Assembly: GCA_934255105.1 (NCBI GenBank)
Contig: CAKQNH010000038.1
Span: 1-14,039 of the forward strand
Source: an uncultured Pirellulaceae bacterium
GTDB taxonomy: Bacteria; Planctomycetota; Planctomycetia; Pirellulales; Pirellulaceae
Direction of reading: 5' to 3'
Length of the DNA stretch: 14,039 nt
The notes under the pieces were generated by a model. The model had not been told where the DNA came from and ran no database searches. It worked only from the letters and a program-made list of their open reading frames with translations. A program made the position numbers and the translations under genes. This document shows, piece by piece, positions 1 through 7,665 of the stretch (position 1 is the stretch's first letter; every line of letters begins with the position of its first letter).

Positions 1-683
1 TCCCGGCACAACTGTTCAAACAGGAAACGAGCCGTGAAGACGTAGATTCCCATCGATGCAAAACAACGATTATCGTCGCCCGGCATCGGTTGTGGGTCTG
101 CTGGCTTTTCCTGGAAACCGCGAATGCGATTCTTCTCGTCGACCTGAATCACCCCAAACTGCGTGGCCTCCTCGCGGCTAACAGTCAGCGCACCGACGGT
201 TAGATCGGCTTCCATCTCTTTATGGAACTGGATCATCGACAAGTAATTCATCTTGTAGATGTGATCGCCAGCCAATATCACCACATACTCGGGGCGATAC
301 TTTTCAATTACAAAGATATTCTGGTAGACCGCGTCGGCCGTTCCCTGGTACCACTGCTCGTCGATCCGCTGTTGCGGCGGCACCACATCCAGGAATTCAC
401 CCAGCTCGGCACAGAAATACTGACGCCAAGCCAAATTGATGTGTCGATCTAGGCTCAGCGCTTTGTACTGCGTCAGCACCAAAAGATGTCGTAGCCCAGA
501 ATTGATGGCGTTCGAAAGTACGAAGTCGATGATGCGGTAGTTGCCCCCAAACGGGACGGCTGGCTTGGCGCGATCCAGTGTCAGAGGCTCAAGCCTAGTT
601 CCTTTGCCGCCAGCCAAGACTACGGCAGTTGTATTGCGCAGCATACTTGCATTCTCGGAGATTAGAGTAAGATCGTCCATCAT
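1..683 (-). CDS. glgC: Glucose-1-phosphate adenylyltransferase (ADP-glucose pyrophosphorylase), N-terminal part, cut by the window edge
   Basis: Catalyses ATP + glucose-1-phosphate to ADP-glucose + PPi, the committed step of bacterial glycogen synthesis in the cytoplasm. About 227 codons are visible and the reading frame runs off position 1. The nucleotidyltransferase signature GGKGTRL lies at residues 25-31, RAKPAVPFGG at 38-47, the WYQGTADAV substrate segment at 111-119 and AGDHIYKM at 138-145, all in the family's order and spacing; a later segment ends in ASMGIYVF. The start is uncertain: two adjacent ATG codons (683, 680) open the frame, but many homologues begin about where the ATG at 644 falls (reading MLRNTTAVVLAGG). 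No clear Shine-Dalgarno precedes any of them. It begins 35 bp after the asnB stop on the same strand, so co-transcription is likely. The C-terminal beta-helix part is outside the window. Confidence 0.95.
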   Translation of the reverse strand, partial: MMDDLTLISENASMLRNTTAVVLAGGKGTRLEPLTLDRAKPAVPFGGNYRIIDFVLSNAINSGLRHLLVLTQYKALSLDRHINLAWRQYFCAELGEFLDVVPPQQRIDEQWYQGTADAVYQNIFVIEKYRPEYVVILAGDHIYKMNYLSMIQFHKEMEADLTVGALTVSREEATQFGVIQVDEKNRIRGFQEKPADPQPMPGDDNRCFASMGIYVFTARFLFEQLCR

Positions 684-718
684 ACCAGTTCTGATTGTCG
701 GCGCGAACAACTCAGGTT

Positions 719-2620
719 CTATTGCCACTTACGCAACCAAGACTCAAAAACCAACAGATTCCACAATCGGTAACGCTGGTTGATACGGCCGCTCATGTGC
801 TGCTCCACTATCTGGCGCAAAGCGTCCGCACGGAAATATTGATGGCAACGCGCATCGCTCCCCAATAGCCGCTGCTGTGTCAGTTCACGCAATTCATTTT
901 GAAACCAGCTCCCCAAAGGTACGCCAAAGCCCATCTTTTTGCGTGTCCAAATCTCGCGCGGCAACAAGTCCCCAAAGGTGCGGCGAAGCAGTCGTTTGCC
1001 GGTGCCCCGGCGATACTTATGATGCGTCTGCAAACTGGCCGCAAACTCTATGATACGGAAATCGAGCAGAGGTTGGCGACATTCCAGTCCGTGAGCCATC
1101 GAGGCAATGTCTACTTTGGTCATCAAATCGCAGGGAAGGTATGTTACCAAATCGGCCAGAGAAGCCCGCGTGATCAGGTCCCGAGGTGCCAAGTCCTTCC
1201 AGGCGGTTTCGAAAAACTCAAACGGATCTTCGTCGGGCAGTTGCGCCTGGAATTCGGCAGTGTACAAATCGTGGCGCAGACGTTCTGGAAAAATCTGAAT
1301 CCAGTTCATGTAGCGCCGAGCCAGCGGTTGATTGAGCGCTTCTCCAAAGCGTTGCACACGGCGTATAAAGGAGCGTCGGCGATTGGAAGCGGGCAAGCTC
1401 TGCACCAAGCGGTTTCCCAGCAACGGGCCTGCCACACGATCGACCCAGCGGCTGAGCGCCAGCGCCCGGTAGCGTTCGTATCCCGCAAACAGTTCGTCTC
1501 CCCCGTCGCCGGTCAGCGCGACCTTGACGTGCTCGCGAGTCCATTGGCACAGATACCAAGTCGGAATGGCGGAGCTGTCGCCAAATGGTTCGTCGTAGTG
1601 ATACACCAGTTGATCGAGAATCGACACCGCATCGGGTGTCACTTGGTATTCGCGATGCTTGGTCCCCGCCAATGTAGCCACCTGCCTAGCGTACTGCGTC
1701 TCGTCGAACTCCGCCTCTCGAAAGCCGATGCTAAAAGTATTTAGCGGCTCCTGCAATTGCGCCTGGGCCAACATAACCACCAGCGACGAATCGATTCCAC
1801 CCGACAAGAAAGCTCCCACGGGGACATCGCTACGGAGTCTTTTGTGAACCGAATCGCGCAGTAGCTCATCCAGTCGCGAAGCGGCTGTAGCTGCGTCGAT
1901 CTCTTGCTCATATCGCCAATCGACTTTCCAATAGCGCTGCACTTGCAGCTCCCCATCGCGAACTACCGCCAGATGTCCCGGCGGCAGTTTGTTGGAAGAG
2001 CTGTAAATTGAATTCGGGTGGGGCACGTACTGATAGGTCAGAAATTGATCGATGGCCAACGGCGATATCGATCGATCAAAAGTGGGTGCCGCCGCGAGCG
2101 CTTTGAGTTCGCTGCCGAACAATAACTGCCCAGACTTAAATTGATAGAACAGCGGCTTCTTACCCAGCCGATCGCGAGCCATCACCAACTGTCGCTGGTG
2201 GCTATCCCAGATGGCAATGGCGAACATACCATTGAGGTGTTCAAAGCACTCCAGCCCGAGTTCTTCGTAGAGGTGAACGATCGTCTCCGAATCGCTATCG
2301 GTGCTGAATACGTGCCCGGCTCCTTCGAGTCGCTGCCGCAGTTCGCGGTAGTTGTAGATCTCCCCATTGAAAACCAACCACACCGTTCCATCTTCATTTG
2401 AAAGCGGTTGGTGGCCACCGGCTAAATCGATAATCGACAGTCGGCGAAAGCCCAGCGCTACTCCTGGAACCACCCCTGCTGAATCGTGCCCTAGTGGCGT
2501 TAGGCGATAGCCGACATCATCCGGCCCACGATGCACCAAGGTCTGGGTCATCGCTTCGAGCGTATCGCGCGAGATAGCTTGCGTTTCGTCAAACCAGATT
2601 CCACCAGCGATTCCGCACAT
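719..2620 (-). CDS. asnB: Asparagine synthetase, glutamine-hydrolysing
   Basis: Makes asparagine from aspartate, glutamine and ATP, releasing AMP, PPi and glutamate in the cytoplasm. The protein is 633 aa, normal for the bacterial AsnB class. The N-terminal class II glutamine amidotransferase domain starts MCGIAG, so Cys2 becomes the catalytic nucleophile after Met removal; it also has RLSIIDL (60-66), FNGEIYNY (84-91) and SDSE (109-112). The synthetase domain has the PP-loop SGGIDSS (273-279), YDEPFGDSSAIP (342-353), GDGGDE (371-376) and, later, KVDIASMAHGLECRQPLLD. No key residue is missing, so an active enzyme is expected. The ATG is fixed by the need for Cys at position 2; only a weak ribosome site precedes it. 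AsnB-like proteins also occur as amidotransferases in surface polysaccharide clusters, but no glycosyltransferases are seen here. It lies upstream of glgC, probably in one transcript. Confidence 0.96.
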   Translation of the reverse strand: MCGIAGGIWFDETQAISRDTLEAMTQTLVHRGPDDVGYRLTPLGHDSAGVVPGVALGFRRLSIIDLAGGHQPLSNEDGTVWLVFNGEIYNYRELRQRLEGAGHVFSTDSDSETIVHLYEELGLECFEHLNGMFAIAIWDSHQRQLVMARDRLGKKPLFYQFKSGQLLFGSELKALAAAPTFDRSISPLAIDQFLTYQYVPHPNSIYSSSNKLPPGHLAVVRDGELQVQRYWKVDWRYEQEIDAATAASRLDELLRDSVHKRLRSDVPVGAFLSGGIDSSLVVMLAQAQLQEPLNTFSIGFREAEFDETQYARQVATLAGTKHREYQVTPDAVSILDQLVYHYDEPFGDSSAIPTWYLCQWTREHVKVALTGDGGDELFAGYERYRALALSRWVDRVAGPLLGNRLVQSLPASNRRRSFIRRVQRFGEALNQPLARRYMNWIQIFPERLRHDLYTAEFQAQLPDEDPFEFFETAWKDLAPRDLITRASLADLVTYLPCDLMTKVDIASMAHGLECRQPLLDFRIIEFAASLQTHHKYRRGTGKRLLRRTFGDLLPREIWTRKKMGFGVPLGSWFQNELRELTQQRLLGSDARCHQYFRADALRQIVEQHMSGRINQRYRLWNLLVFESWLRKWQ

Positions 2621-2719
2621 GGGCCCGTTCGTATCCTAACGTATTGTGTGACGATCGCTCGGTCAGAGGCCGTTCATCCATGTTGAAGCCGACGTCGGGG
2701 GCCGGCTACTGGGCTTCGA

Positions 2720-3595
2720 CTACTGGGGCACGGGAATCAATTGAACGGCACGAATATCGACCAAGGCCGCGCGTTTGATGTCGATCGGCTCGATCTTCAG
2801 CCTATGCACGCCCCGGTTGGCGATGTTCAAAGTACCCAAGTGTCGCCATTGGAAGTTCTGAAAATGGCCCGTTTCGCTAACGTCAAACTCCAATGATGAC
2901 AGCGCTGCAGGATCATCGGCGGCGGTGACGGTGAGTTTGCCACGGCTACCACCTTGTCCTGCGCCACATCCCTGCAAGATGGCCACGTTGTAGATACCAC
3001 TGCGGGCCGCAGCGAATTGCCACTCGGCACTATCCTTTTTGCCCGTCCAGTAGCCAACCGTGTTCTTGAATGTTTGAGGTTCGAAGCGAATCTTTTCACC
3101 CGTCGTGACAGCCAAGCTGGCCGGTAAAAGTAGCGATCCATCTCCGACAGGTTTTACTGGGCCGACTTCAGACAGCAGCTTGGGGGGCGTGTCAAAGGAC
3201 AACACGATCACCGTCGCGTCTGCCGGACGCTGCTTCCAGGCCACAATCCAGTGCTCCTGTTCAATGGTTAGATTTAAACCATCGGCGGGCGGCTTTGAAC
3301 CATCGTCAGGCGGTTGGCCCAACCACCGCACGCTCGTCAGACTCGCGGCAAAACGCGGCAAGCGGACCTTGCCAGGCTCCGCAAGGTTCTCTGCCGTTAA
3401 TCCTGTGGGGGAGACGTATAACTGCCGTTCCCAACGCGCCGCTTCGGCATTCTTAACCACATCGGGATGCATTAAGATTGCTGTCGGAGGAACCGTCTCA
3501 GCCTGGCCTGACAACGGTGCGACGAACAGCAGCGTCAGCGACATGACGCCCCATATCCACGCTGAAAAAACTCTTGGAAGCCAACTTGCAGTCAC
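2720..3595 (-). CDS. Exported protein with a C-terminal carbohydrate-binding-like beta-sandwich module
   Basis: A 291-aa protein of unknown function. The frame opens with GTG at 3595 and gives a signal peptide: an N-region with one Arg (residue 8), a hydrophobic stretch at about 10-29 and a likely cleavage after SGQA (near residue 32). An internal ATG at residue 18 would remove the charged N-region, so GTG is preferred. Residues ~38-150 form an unrecognised domain with several Trp residues. Residues ~155-290 contain the segments VGYWTGKKD, LQGCGAGQGGS, TGHFQNF and a closing VDIRAVQLIPV. I recall this pattern as a module attached to planctomycete sulfatases and alpha-L-fucosidase-like enzymes, where it resembles CBM6/35-type sandwiches. 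Here it stands without any glycosidase or sulfatase domain, so binding of a glycan or cell-surface polymer is an inference. The next gene downstream is asnB, 99 bp away. Confidence 0.8.
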   Translation of the reverse strand: MTASWLPRVFSAWIWGVMSLTLLFVAPLSGQAETVPPTAILMHPDVVKNAEAARWERQLYVSPTGLTAENLAEPGKVRLPRFAASLTSVRWLGQPPDDGSKPPADGLNLTIEQEHWIVAWKQRPADATVIVLSFDTPPKLLSEVGPVKPVGDGSLLLPASLAVTTGEKIRFEPQTFKNTVGYWTGKKDSAEWQFAAARSGIYNVAILQGCGAGQGGSRGKLTVTAADDPAALSSLEFDVSETGHFQNFQWRHLGTLNIANRGVHRLKIEPIDIKRAALVDIRAVQLIPVPQ

Positions 3596-3617
3596 GCATC
3601 ACCCTTTAACCGCTCTA

Positions 3618-3950
3618 CTATCTGTTCGGCTTTTTTCGGTCCAGCACACGTTGTAAGATCGACATCCAAGTTGGATTCAATCGCAGGGTTACCTGCTGCA
3701 CACTGCGTTCGTCGGTGGGCTGGAAATCGATTTCAAATCCAGCAGTTGCCAATGCATCATTGGGGGATTTGCCGGCTTGGCAAGCTTTCCAAAAACGAAC
3801 ACTGTGCAACGTGCTTTCCGCTTTGGTAGTCGCTGTCTCGCTACGGATCGACTGCACCGTCCGCGTCACTTCGGGCTCCAACCCAGTCATCATCTCTTGA
3901 CGCAAGCGGTCTGCCCAATTCTTCCAACGAACCTTTTCTTGAACTGACAT
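3618..3950 (-). CDS. Small protein of unknown function (110 aa)
   Basis: I do not recognise this protein. It begins at ATG 3950, preceded by a purine-rich AAGGTGGAAG that could serve as ribosome site. The N-terminal ~60 residues are rich in Lys, Arg, Glu and Thr and look helical; residues ~60-80 (GKSPNDALATAGFEIDFQP) and 85-105 (QQVTLRLNPTWMSILQRVL) look like a short mixed alpha/beta section. There is no signal peptide, membrane segment or cysteine cluster (one Cys only). It lies 22 bp upstream of the exported-protein gene on the same strand, which supports translation and an operon. It is accepted as real because the frame is tight against its neighbour and has ordinary amino-acid composition. 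A cytoplasmic role is likely. Confidence 0.65.
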   Translation of the reverse strand: MSVQEKVRWKNWADRLRQEMMTGLEPEVTRTVQSIRSETATTKAESTLHSVRFWKACQAGKSPNDALATAGFEIDFQPTDERSVQQVTLRLNPTWMSILQRVLDRKKPNR

Positions 3951-4093
3951 CTTCCACCTTTCAAATGAGCCAGGCGTCCCGGCACTAACCCACCTGGGGC
4001 TAGCGACATGACGCGATTACTGTCCACAAACCACCGACAGGTCCTCAGCTTACCACCATGGCCCGAGCGGTTTGGAACTCTCGGCGAGTTCCA

Positions 4094-4282
4094 TTACTCG
4101 CCATTGGTCGCAATGCCGATCAATTCATCATGAATTGAAAACCAAGCATGATCAATCAATCCTACCACCTGTTGCTGGCTCAGGTGCATTCGGTCGGATA
4201 ACTGCTGGACAGACTGAGGCCCCGATGCATAAAGTAGGTCCCAAATATCTGCCCGCAATTGCTCGTGTTCTTCGACGTTCAT
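4094..4282 (-). CDS. Small winged-helix/HTH-like protein (62 aa)
   Basis: A short protein whose residues ~11-55 read as a winged-helix core: helix ADIWDLLYA, then SVQQLSDRM, a turn, and recognition-helix-like LSQQQVVGLIDH, then a strand-like segment ending ELIGIAT. This resembles the DNA-binding part of MarR/ArsR-like regulators or the wHTH modules used as stand-alone small proteins, but no effector domain is present. The start at ATG 4282 has a GGAG ribosome site at 4287-4290, four bases upstream. It is the first of the five minus-strand genes and is separated by 143 bp from the 110-aa gene. A role as a small transcriptional regulator is inferred from the fold pattern only; the target is unknown. 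Confidence 0.6.
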   Translation of the reverse strand: MNVEEHEQLRADIWDLLYASGPQSVQQLSDRMHLSQQQVVGLIDHAWFSIHDELIGIATNGE

Positions 4283-4323
4283 AGATCTCCGGCCTGGATA
4301 GTGCAGGAATGGACAGTGTTATC

Positions 4324-4429
4324 GAGCAGTGTGCTCACCAGCGTCGCACTTGTGTGCGATAAGCACCGTCACGGAGCGGTTGGTCAACATTCCAACCGAG
4401 ATCGGCTTTAGAAATAAGATCGAAGCCGA
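4324..4429. other. Cluster of four consecutive short inverted repeats (possible structured RNA)
   Basis: Four perfect stems follow each other: GAGCA/TGCTC (4324-4336, 3-base loop), TCGCAC/GTGCGA (4344-4359, 4-base loop), CGGTTGG/CCAACCG (4377-4398, 8-base loop) and TCGGCTT/AAGCCGA (4402-4429, 14-base loop). None is followed by a T-run on either strand, so they do not look like intrinsic terminators. They could be a leader RNA of the minus-strand HTH gene, an unlinked small RNA, or regulator sites. No known riboswitch family is recognised. Strand is undecided. Confidence 0.3.
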
Positions 4430-4594
4430 GCATAAGTTTGCAATAAACCAGGCTGCGCAGAGCTGTAATCGTCTAGCGGCACTACCTATAAGCCTACCTT
4501 CTACCCCCTCGCGCGGTCAACTCGTAATCGTCCATACAGCCCGATTAAGCTAGACAAACTGGGCGCCCTTCAGCACCTCCAGCCCTCGTCAGCC

Positions 4595-4626
4595 GCTACA
4601 AAGTCGCTACAAAGTCGCTACAAAGG
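4595..4626. repeat. 11-bp direct repeat, about three copies
   Basis: The unit gctacaaagtc occurs at 4595-4605 and 4606-4616, with a third copy at 4617-4626 that ends in gg instead of gtc. It lies about 145 bp upstream of the apt start. It may be simple slippage or repeated binding sites for a regulator; nothing distinguishes these from the sequence alone. Confidence 0.6.
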
Positions 4627-4770
4627 GGAATCTGGCCAGACGCACTCTACACGCCGAGCCGGTATTTGCTAATCTGTCGGGTTCTAGGATTTTAAGTGGT
4701 CGCAGCCAACTGCTGTGCAGCGTCAGCGTCGCCACCCGTCAGTTCCCCAACACCCCACATTCGGCAAGCC

Positions 4771-5292
4771 ATGAGCCCCATCAACCTCAGCGATTACATC
4801 CGCGACATCCCCGATTTTCCCAAGCCGGGCATTCTCTTCAAAGACATTACACCGCTGCTCTCCGCTCCGACCGCTTTTGAAGCGGCGATCAACCGCTTTG
4901 AGGAGCGTTATCGCGATGAGCGAATCGACTGCATCGTGGCCGCCGAAGCCCGTGGCTTCATCTTCGGCGCACCACTCGCCCTGCGACTCAAAACGGCATT
5001 TGTACCCGTCCGTAAACCTGGCAAACTTCCCTTCTCGACGCACCGCTACCAATATGACTTGGAATATGGCAGCGATTCGCTCGAGATCCATTCAGATGCC
5101 CTGCAGCCCGGGCAACGCGTGTTGGTGATCGATGACTTGTTAGCCACCGGAGGTACCGTGCAAGCCTGCGTGCAGCTTCTCTCCAATTTTTCCGTGGAGA
5201 TCGTCGAGTTCGCTTTTGTGGTCCACCTCAAGGCGCTGGAGGGAGAGAAGAAACTAGCCCCCCATCGCGCTTTCAGCTTGATCGAATTCTAA
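4771..5292 (+). CDS. apt: Adenine phosphoribosyltransferase
   Basis: Salvages adenine: adenine + PRPP to AMP + PPi, in the cytoplasm. The protein is 173 aa, typical for Apt. The family's opening IPDFPKPGILFKDITPLL is at residues 13-30, EARGFIFGAPLA at 59-70, RKPGKLP at 81-87 and the PRPP-binding loop VLVIDDLLATGGTV at 117-130; it ends FSLIEF like other Apt proteins. The frame is open back to a GTG at 4696, but that extra segment is Ala/Ser/Pro-rich and unlike the family, so ATG 4771 is chosen. No Shine-Dalgarno precedes it. The stop at 5292 is only 6 bp from the stop of the convergent phosphofructokinase gene, leaving no room for a separate terminator between them. Confidence 0.95.
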   Translation: MSPINLSDYIRDIPDFPKPGILFKDITPLLSAPTAFEAAINRFEERYRDERIDCIVAAEARGFIFGAPLALRLKTAFVPVRKPGKLPFSTHRYQYDLEYGSDSLEIHSDALQPGQRVLVIDDLLATGGTVQACVQLLSNFSVEIVEFAFVVHLKALEGEKKLAPHRAFSLIEF

Positions 5293-5298
5293 TCTGGC

Positions 5299-6573
5299 TC
5301 ACTCTTTCGTAGGAGTCTCGATGAAACGCGCCAGACGGTGGAAATCGCTGTCGATTTCGATATAACGCACTTTCGTAACCAGCGTTTGTGGGTCGACTAA
5401 TTCCTCAAACGGTACAAAGGTCAGGTCGAACTGACCGCCGACCGAGATCATCACGCCGTTCAAGCCTTTTTCAATGAGCGCGCGAAATGCACCCACGCCA
5501 ATCTGCGAACCGAGCATGACGTCAAAGGCGTGGGGTATCGCACAGCGGCTTTCGTATCCAAGCTGAACGCCGTTGACCTTGCGAGTTTTGCCGGTCTTCT
5601 CTTTGTAAGCTTTAGAGATGACGTCGGCCAGCAGCTTGTTCATGTTGACTGAAGCGATGGCGATGTGGCCATGGTCATCGCGTGGGATGCCCTCGAGATA
5701 CTTGTACGGCAGGTACTCGGCCATCCCCTCAGCCATGACGATCACGCCGTAGGGCTGGTTTTGCTTCTCGCGCGCCAACATGACTTTCACGATGCGGTCG
5801 ACGATCTTGTCGACATGCATGATCGCCCGCGTCTTCCTGTTGCCAGCCGCATCGACCACTTGTTCTTCGCCACGCAAGGGACCAACGATGTCTTCCACGC
5901 TGAGCACCAAGCAGGCCTCTCCGGCTATGGCGGCACCATAGGCCAGCCAGCCCGCGCTGCGCCCCATGGCCTCGCACAAAAAGTAGGCCTGACCAGCCGC
6001 CGCATCGTAATTCAAATTCCGCATTTCAGAGGCCAAAAACTCGGCCGCTGTGAAGTAGCCGAAGGTGAAGTCGATGCCCATGTAATCGTTATCGATGGTT
6101 TTGGGCAAGTGCACCACTGGCATGCGATGCGCATCGGCCGGCAAGGTGTCCTGGTAGAGTTTCATTTTGTTGGCGGTTTTGAGCGTGTCGTCGCCACCGA
6201 TGGAGATCAGTGCGTCGACGTCCAGCGAGCGCAGAGCTTCGTAGACGCGTTTCAGCGGCGCCGTTTTCTCAGGGTCGGTTAGATGCTCACGAGCCGAGAC
6301 GCCCTTGCCTGGATTGGTACGCGCGGTGCCGATCATAATGCCCTGGGAGGTGCGGCGGTGCGCTAGATCATCGTGCGTGATGTTTATGTAAGCTTCCCCT
6401 TCGAGCAAGGGACGCGAACTGTCAAAATCGATCAGGTGCGAATAGCCGTGCTTAATTCCGACCACTTCGATACCCGCATTCAGAAATGCGAATGCGGCTG
6501 TGCCGATGACAGCGTTGGCGCCAGGTGCCGGGCCGCCGGCAAATAGCATAGCCACCCTCTTGATGTCAGACAT
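5299..6573 (-). CDS. pfp: Pyrophosphate-dependent 6-phosphofructokinase
   Basis: Interconverts fructose-6-phosphate + PPi and fructose-1,6-bisphosphate + Pi, a reversible step shared by glycolysis and gluconeogenesis. The protein is 424 aa from ATG 6573, longer than the ~320-aa ATP-type PfkA. The phosphate-binding start FAGGPAPGANAVI is at 11-23. Two positions separate donor types: GGDD at 126-129 (ATP enzymes have GGDG) and PKTIDND at 157-163 (ATP enzymes have PGTIDND), so PPi is the expected donor. EAMGRSAGWLA at 201-211 is the sugar-phosphate segment. The frame also has an ATG at 6585, but the one at 6573 has a GAGGAA ribosome site at 6578-6583, so it is preferred. It is convergent with apt. 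No allosteric-site extension is evident, as usual in the PPi class. Confidence 0.93.
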   Translation of the reverse strand: MSDIKRVAMLFAGGPAPGANAVIGTAAFAFLNAGIEVVGIKHGYSHLIDFDSSRPLLEGEAYINITHDDLAHRRTSQGIMIGTARTNPGKGVSAREHLTDPEKTAPLKRVYEALRSLDVDALISIGGDDTLKTANKMKLYQDTLPADAHRMPVVHLPKTIDNDYMGIDFTFGYFTAAEFLASEMRNLNYDAAAGQAYFLCEAMGRSAGWLAYGAAIAGEACLVLSVEDIVGPLRGEEQVVDAAGNRKTRAIMHVDKIVDRIVKVMLAREKQNQPYGVIVMAEGMAEYLPYKYLEGIPRDDHGHIAIASVNMNKLLADVISKAYKEKTGKTRKVNGVQLGYESRCAIPHAFDVMLGSQIGVGAFRALIEKGLNGVMISVGGQFDLTFVPFEELVDPQTLVTKVRYIEIDSDFHRLARFIETPTKE

Positions 6574-6709
6574 GAAATTCCTCATTTACTCATTTACAAA
6601 CGGTCGGAACATAGGCGTCGCTCACGTCCCACAAGCCGAACAACAAGCGATAGGGCTCGACGGGCAGACGCACCAACAGCCAGATTGTCTAGCACTTTGT
6701 CTAGATTGA

Positions 6710-7525
6710 CTAGGCCGGGCGCAGGTGACTCAGCGGAACATAGAATTTTCGATAGCACTTGCCATCTTGGTAGAGCTGTCCGCTGGAGTCGAGTACCAGC
6801 ACCGTGGCCCGGCGAGTAATACGATTGACCGTCCCGCTATAACGTGCCCCTTCATGCTGAAATTGCACGCGCGACCCGACGCGGATGTTGAACTTGTGGG
6901 CGGCCCGCTCCTGCTGCGTTATGAGATCGTGCTTGTGCTCCGTGTGCCCAAACAGTCTGCCAGCAATCGACTGGAAACGAGGCGCTGCACAACAGCTATC
7001 CTTCCATACCAGCATCTCCACCAAGTGGATCATCTCGTGCTCCAGGATGCGCTGCATGGCCTGCAAGCGATTGCTGCAGAGCACGCCCGTAACTCGGATC
7101 GGTCGCTGCAAATCGCTAAAGGTCTGGAACAGCAGCGGTGCCGATAACACGATTTCATAGCGTACCACGGCTTGTCCGGTCTGCCGATCGACGTGTGTCG
7201 TCCGCACCGTTTTTCCTCCCGTGCTGGTCATCCGTTTGGACCAACGAAACTGGATGCCGTAATGCCGCGCGATCGCCAGACAGTGGCCGTCTAGAAATTC
7301 GCGATCGTAGAGCTCCGCCATGCGCTGCAAATCGCTGGCCTGCGTGGCCGTAAAATTGACATGCTGCATCAGCCGCGAATTGCCGATGACTTGTCCACCA
7401 ATCTCTTCGCAGGCTTGTTCTCGTTGACCGGCGCCCCACGACCGGCGACTGACAATCTGACCGAGCTCCTGCGCCCGATGCAGTAACTCCGTGGCAGCAA
7501 GCTGACTGCGGACCGTAAGCGACAT
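6710..7525 (-). CDS. SprT-like zinc metallopeptidase homologue with a C-terminal SH3/Tudor-like barrel
   Basis: A 271-aa cytoplasmic protein (no signal peptide). Residues ~70-205 match the SprT/Spartan pattern: HEMIH at 163-167, the same sequence as in human Spartan as I recall it, followed by APRFQSIAGRLFGHTEHKH. In SprT-type proteins the third zinc ligand is the His of an HGPxF segment; here the aligned residues are Ala180-Ala181 in CCAAPRF, so that ligand appears lost unless Cys178/179 or a His at 194-199 substitutes. Residues ~212-271 (VGSRVQFQHEGARYSGTVNRI...) look like a small SH3/KOW-like beta barrel. Family members act on DNA-protein crosslinks or are uncharacterised; activity here is uncertain. 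ATG 7525 has a strong GGGAGGAG site just upstream. Confidence 0.75.
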   Translation of the reverse strand: MSLTVRSQLAATELLHRAQELGQIVSRRSWGAGQREQACEEIGGQVIGNSRLMQHVNFTATQASDLQRMAELYDREFLDGHCLAIARHYGIQFRWSKRMTSTGGKTVRTTHVDRQTGQAVVRYEIVLSAPLLFQTFSDLQRPIRVTGVLCSNRLQAMQRILEHEMIHLVEMLVWKDSCCAAPRFQSIAGRLFGHTEHKHDLITQQERAAHKFNIRVGSRVQFQHEGARYSGTVNRITRRATVLVLDSSGQLYQDGKCYRKFYVPLSHLRPA

Positions 7526-7528
7526 AAA

Positions 7529-7536
7529 CTCCTCCC
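7529..7536 (-). promoter_or_regulatory. Shine-Dalgarno site of the SprT-like gene
   Basis: The minus strand reads GGGAGGAG ending three bases before ATG 7525. This strong complementarity to the 16S tail fixes the start and contrasts with apt and asnB, which have none or a weak one. Confidence 0.7.
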
Positions 7537-7665
7537 GCCTCCATGGTACAAAAACAAGCGCGACGTTAGTTCCAGACCCTCACCAGCGCCTAGACACGTC
7601 CATGCATTCTACGGATTCTCCATCCTGCAATGCTAGTTGGGCAGCTCCACTTTCCAAAAAATGCC

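Larger units (their letters stand above)
4283..4770. other. 488-bp intergenic region between the small HTH gene (minus) and apt (plus)
   Basis: A divergent region that must hold the promoters of apt and of the minus-strand gene set. No convincing -35/-10 pair was found by eye. Two plus-strand frames cross it (around 4329-4553 and the 5' extension of apt from GTG 4696), but neither has coding character or a ribosome site. It contains a cluster of inverted repeats and an 11-bp tandem repeat, listed separately. Confidence 0.6.

Noticed and set aside
899..1744. 281-codon plus-strand frame opposite asnB
   Set aside because: Antisense to an unmistakable asnB with all motifs intact; its translation has no recognisable domain.
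3105..3656. 183-codon plus-strand frame
   Set aside because: Antisense to the exported-protein gene, which has a signal peptide and a recognisable module; the plus frame also runs into the 110-aa gene.
4329..4553. 74-codon plus-strand frame in the apt upstream gap
   Set aside because: No ribosome site, no recognisable sequence, and it overlaps the inverted-repeat cluster.
4696..4770. 25-codon N-terminal extension of Apt from a GTG
   Set aside because: Ala/Ser/Pro-rich and absent from the family; ATG 4771 gives the normal Apt length.
5281..5310. Bidirectional terminator between apt and pfp
   Set aside because: Only 6 bp separate the stops and no GC-rich hairpin with a T-run is visible there.
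5665..6282. 205-codon plus-strand frame opposite the phosphofructokinase
   Set aside because: Shadow of a well-supported enzyme gene; His/Val/Gln-rich translation without motifs.
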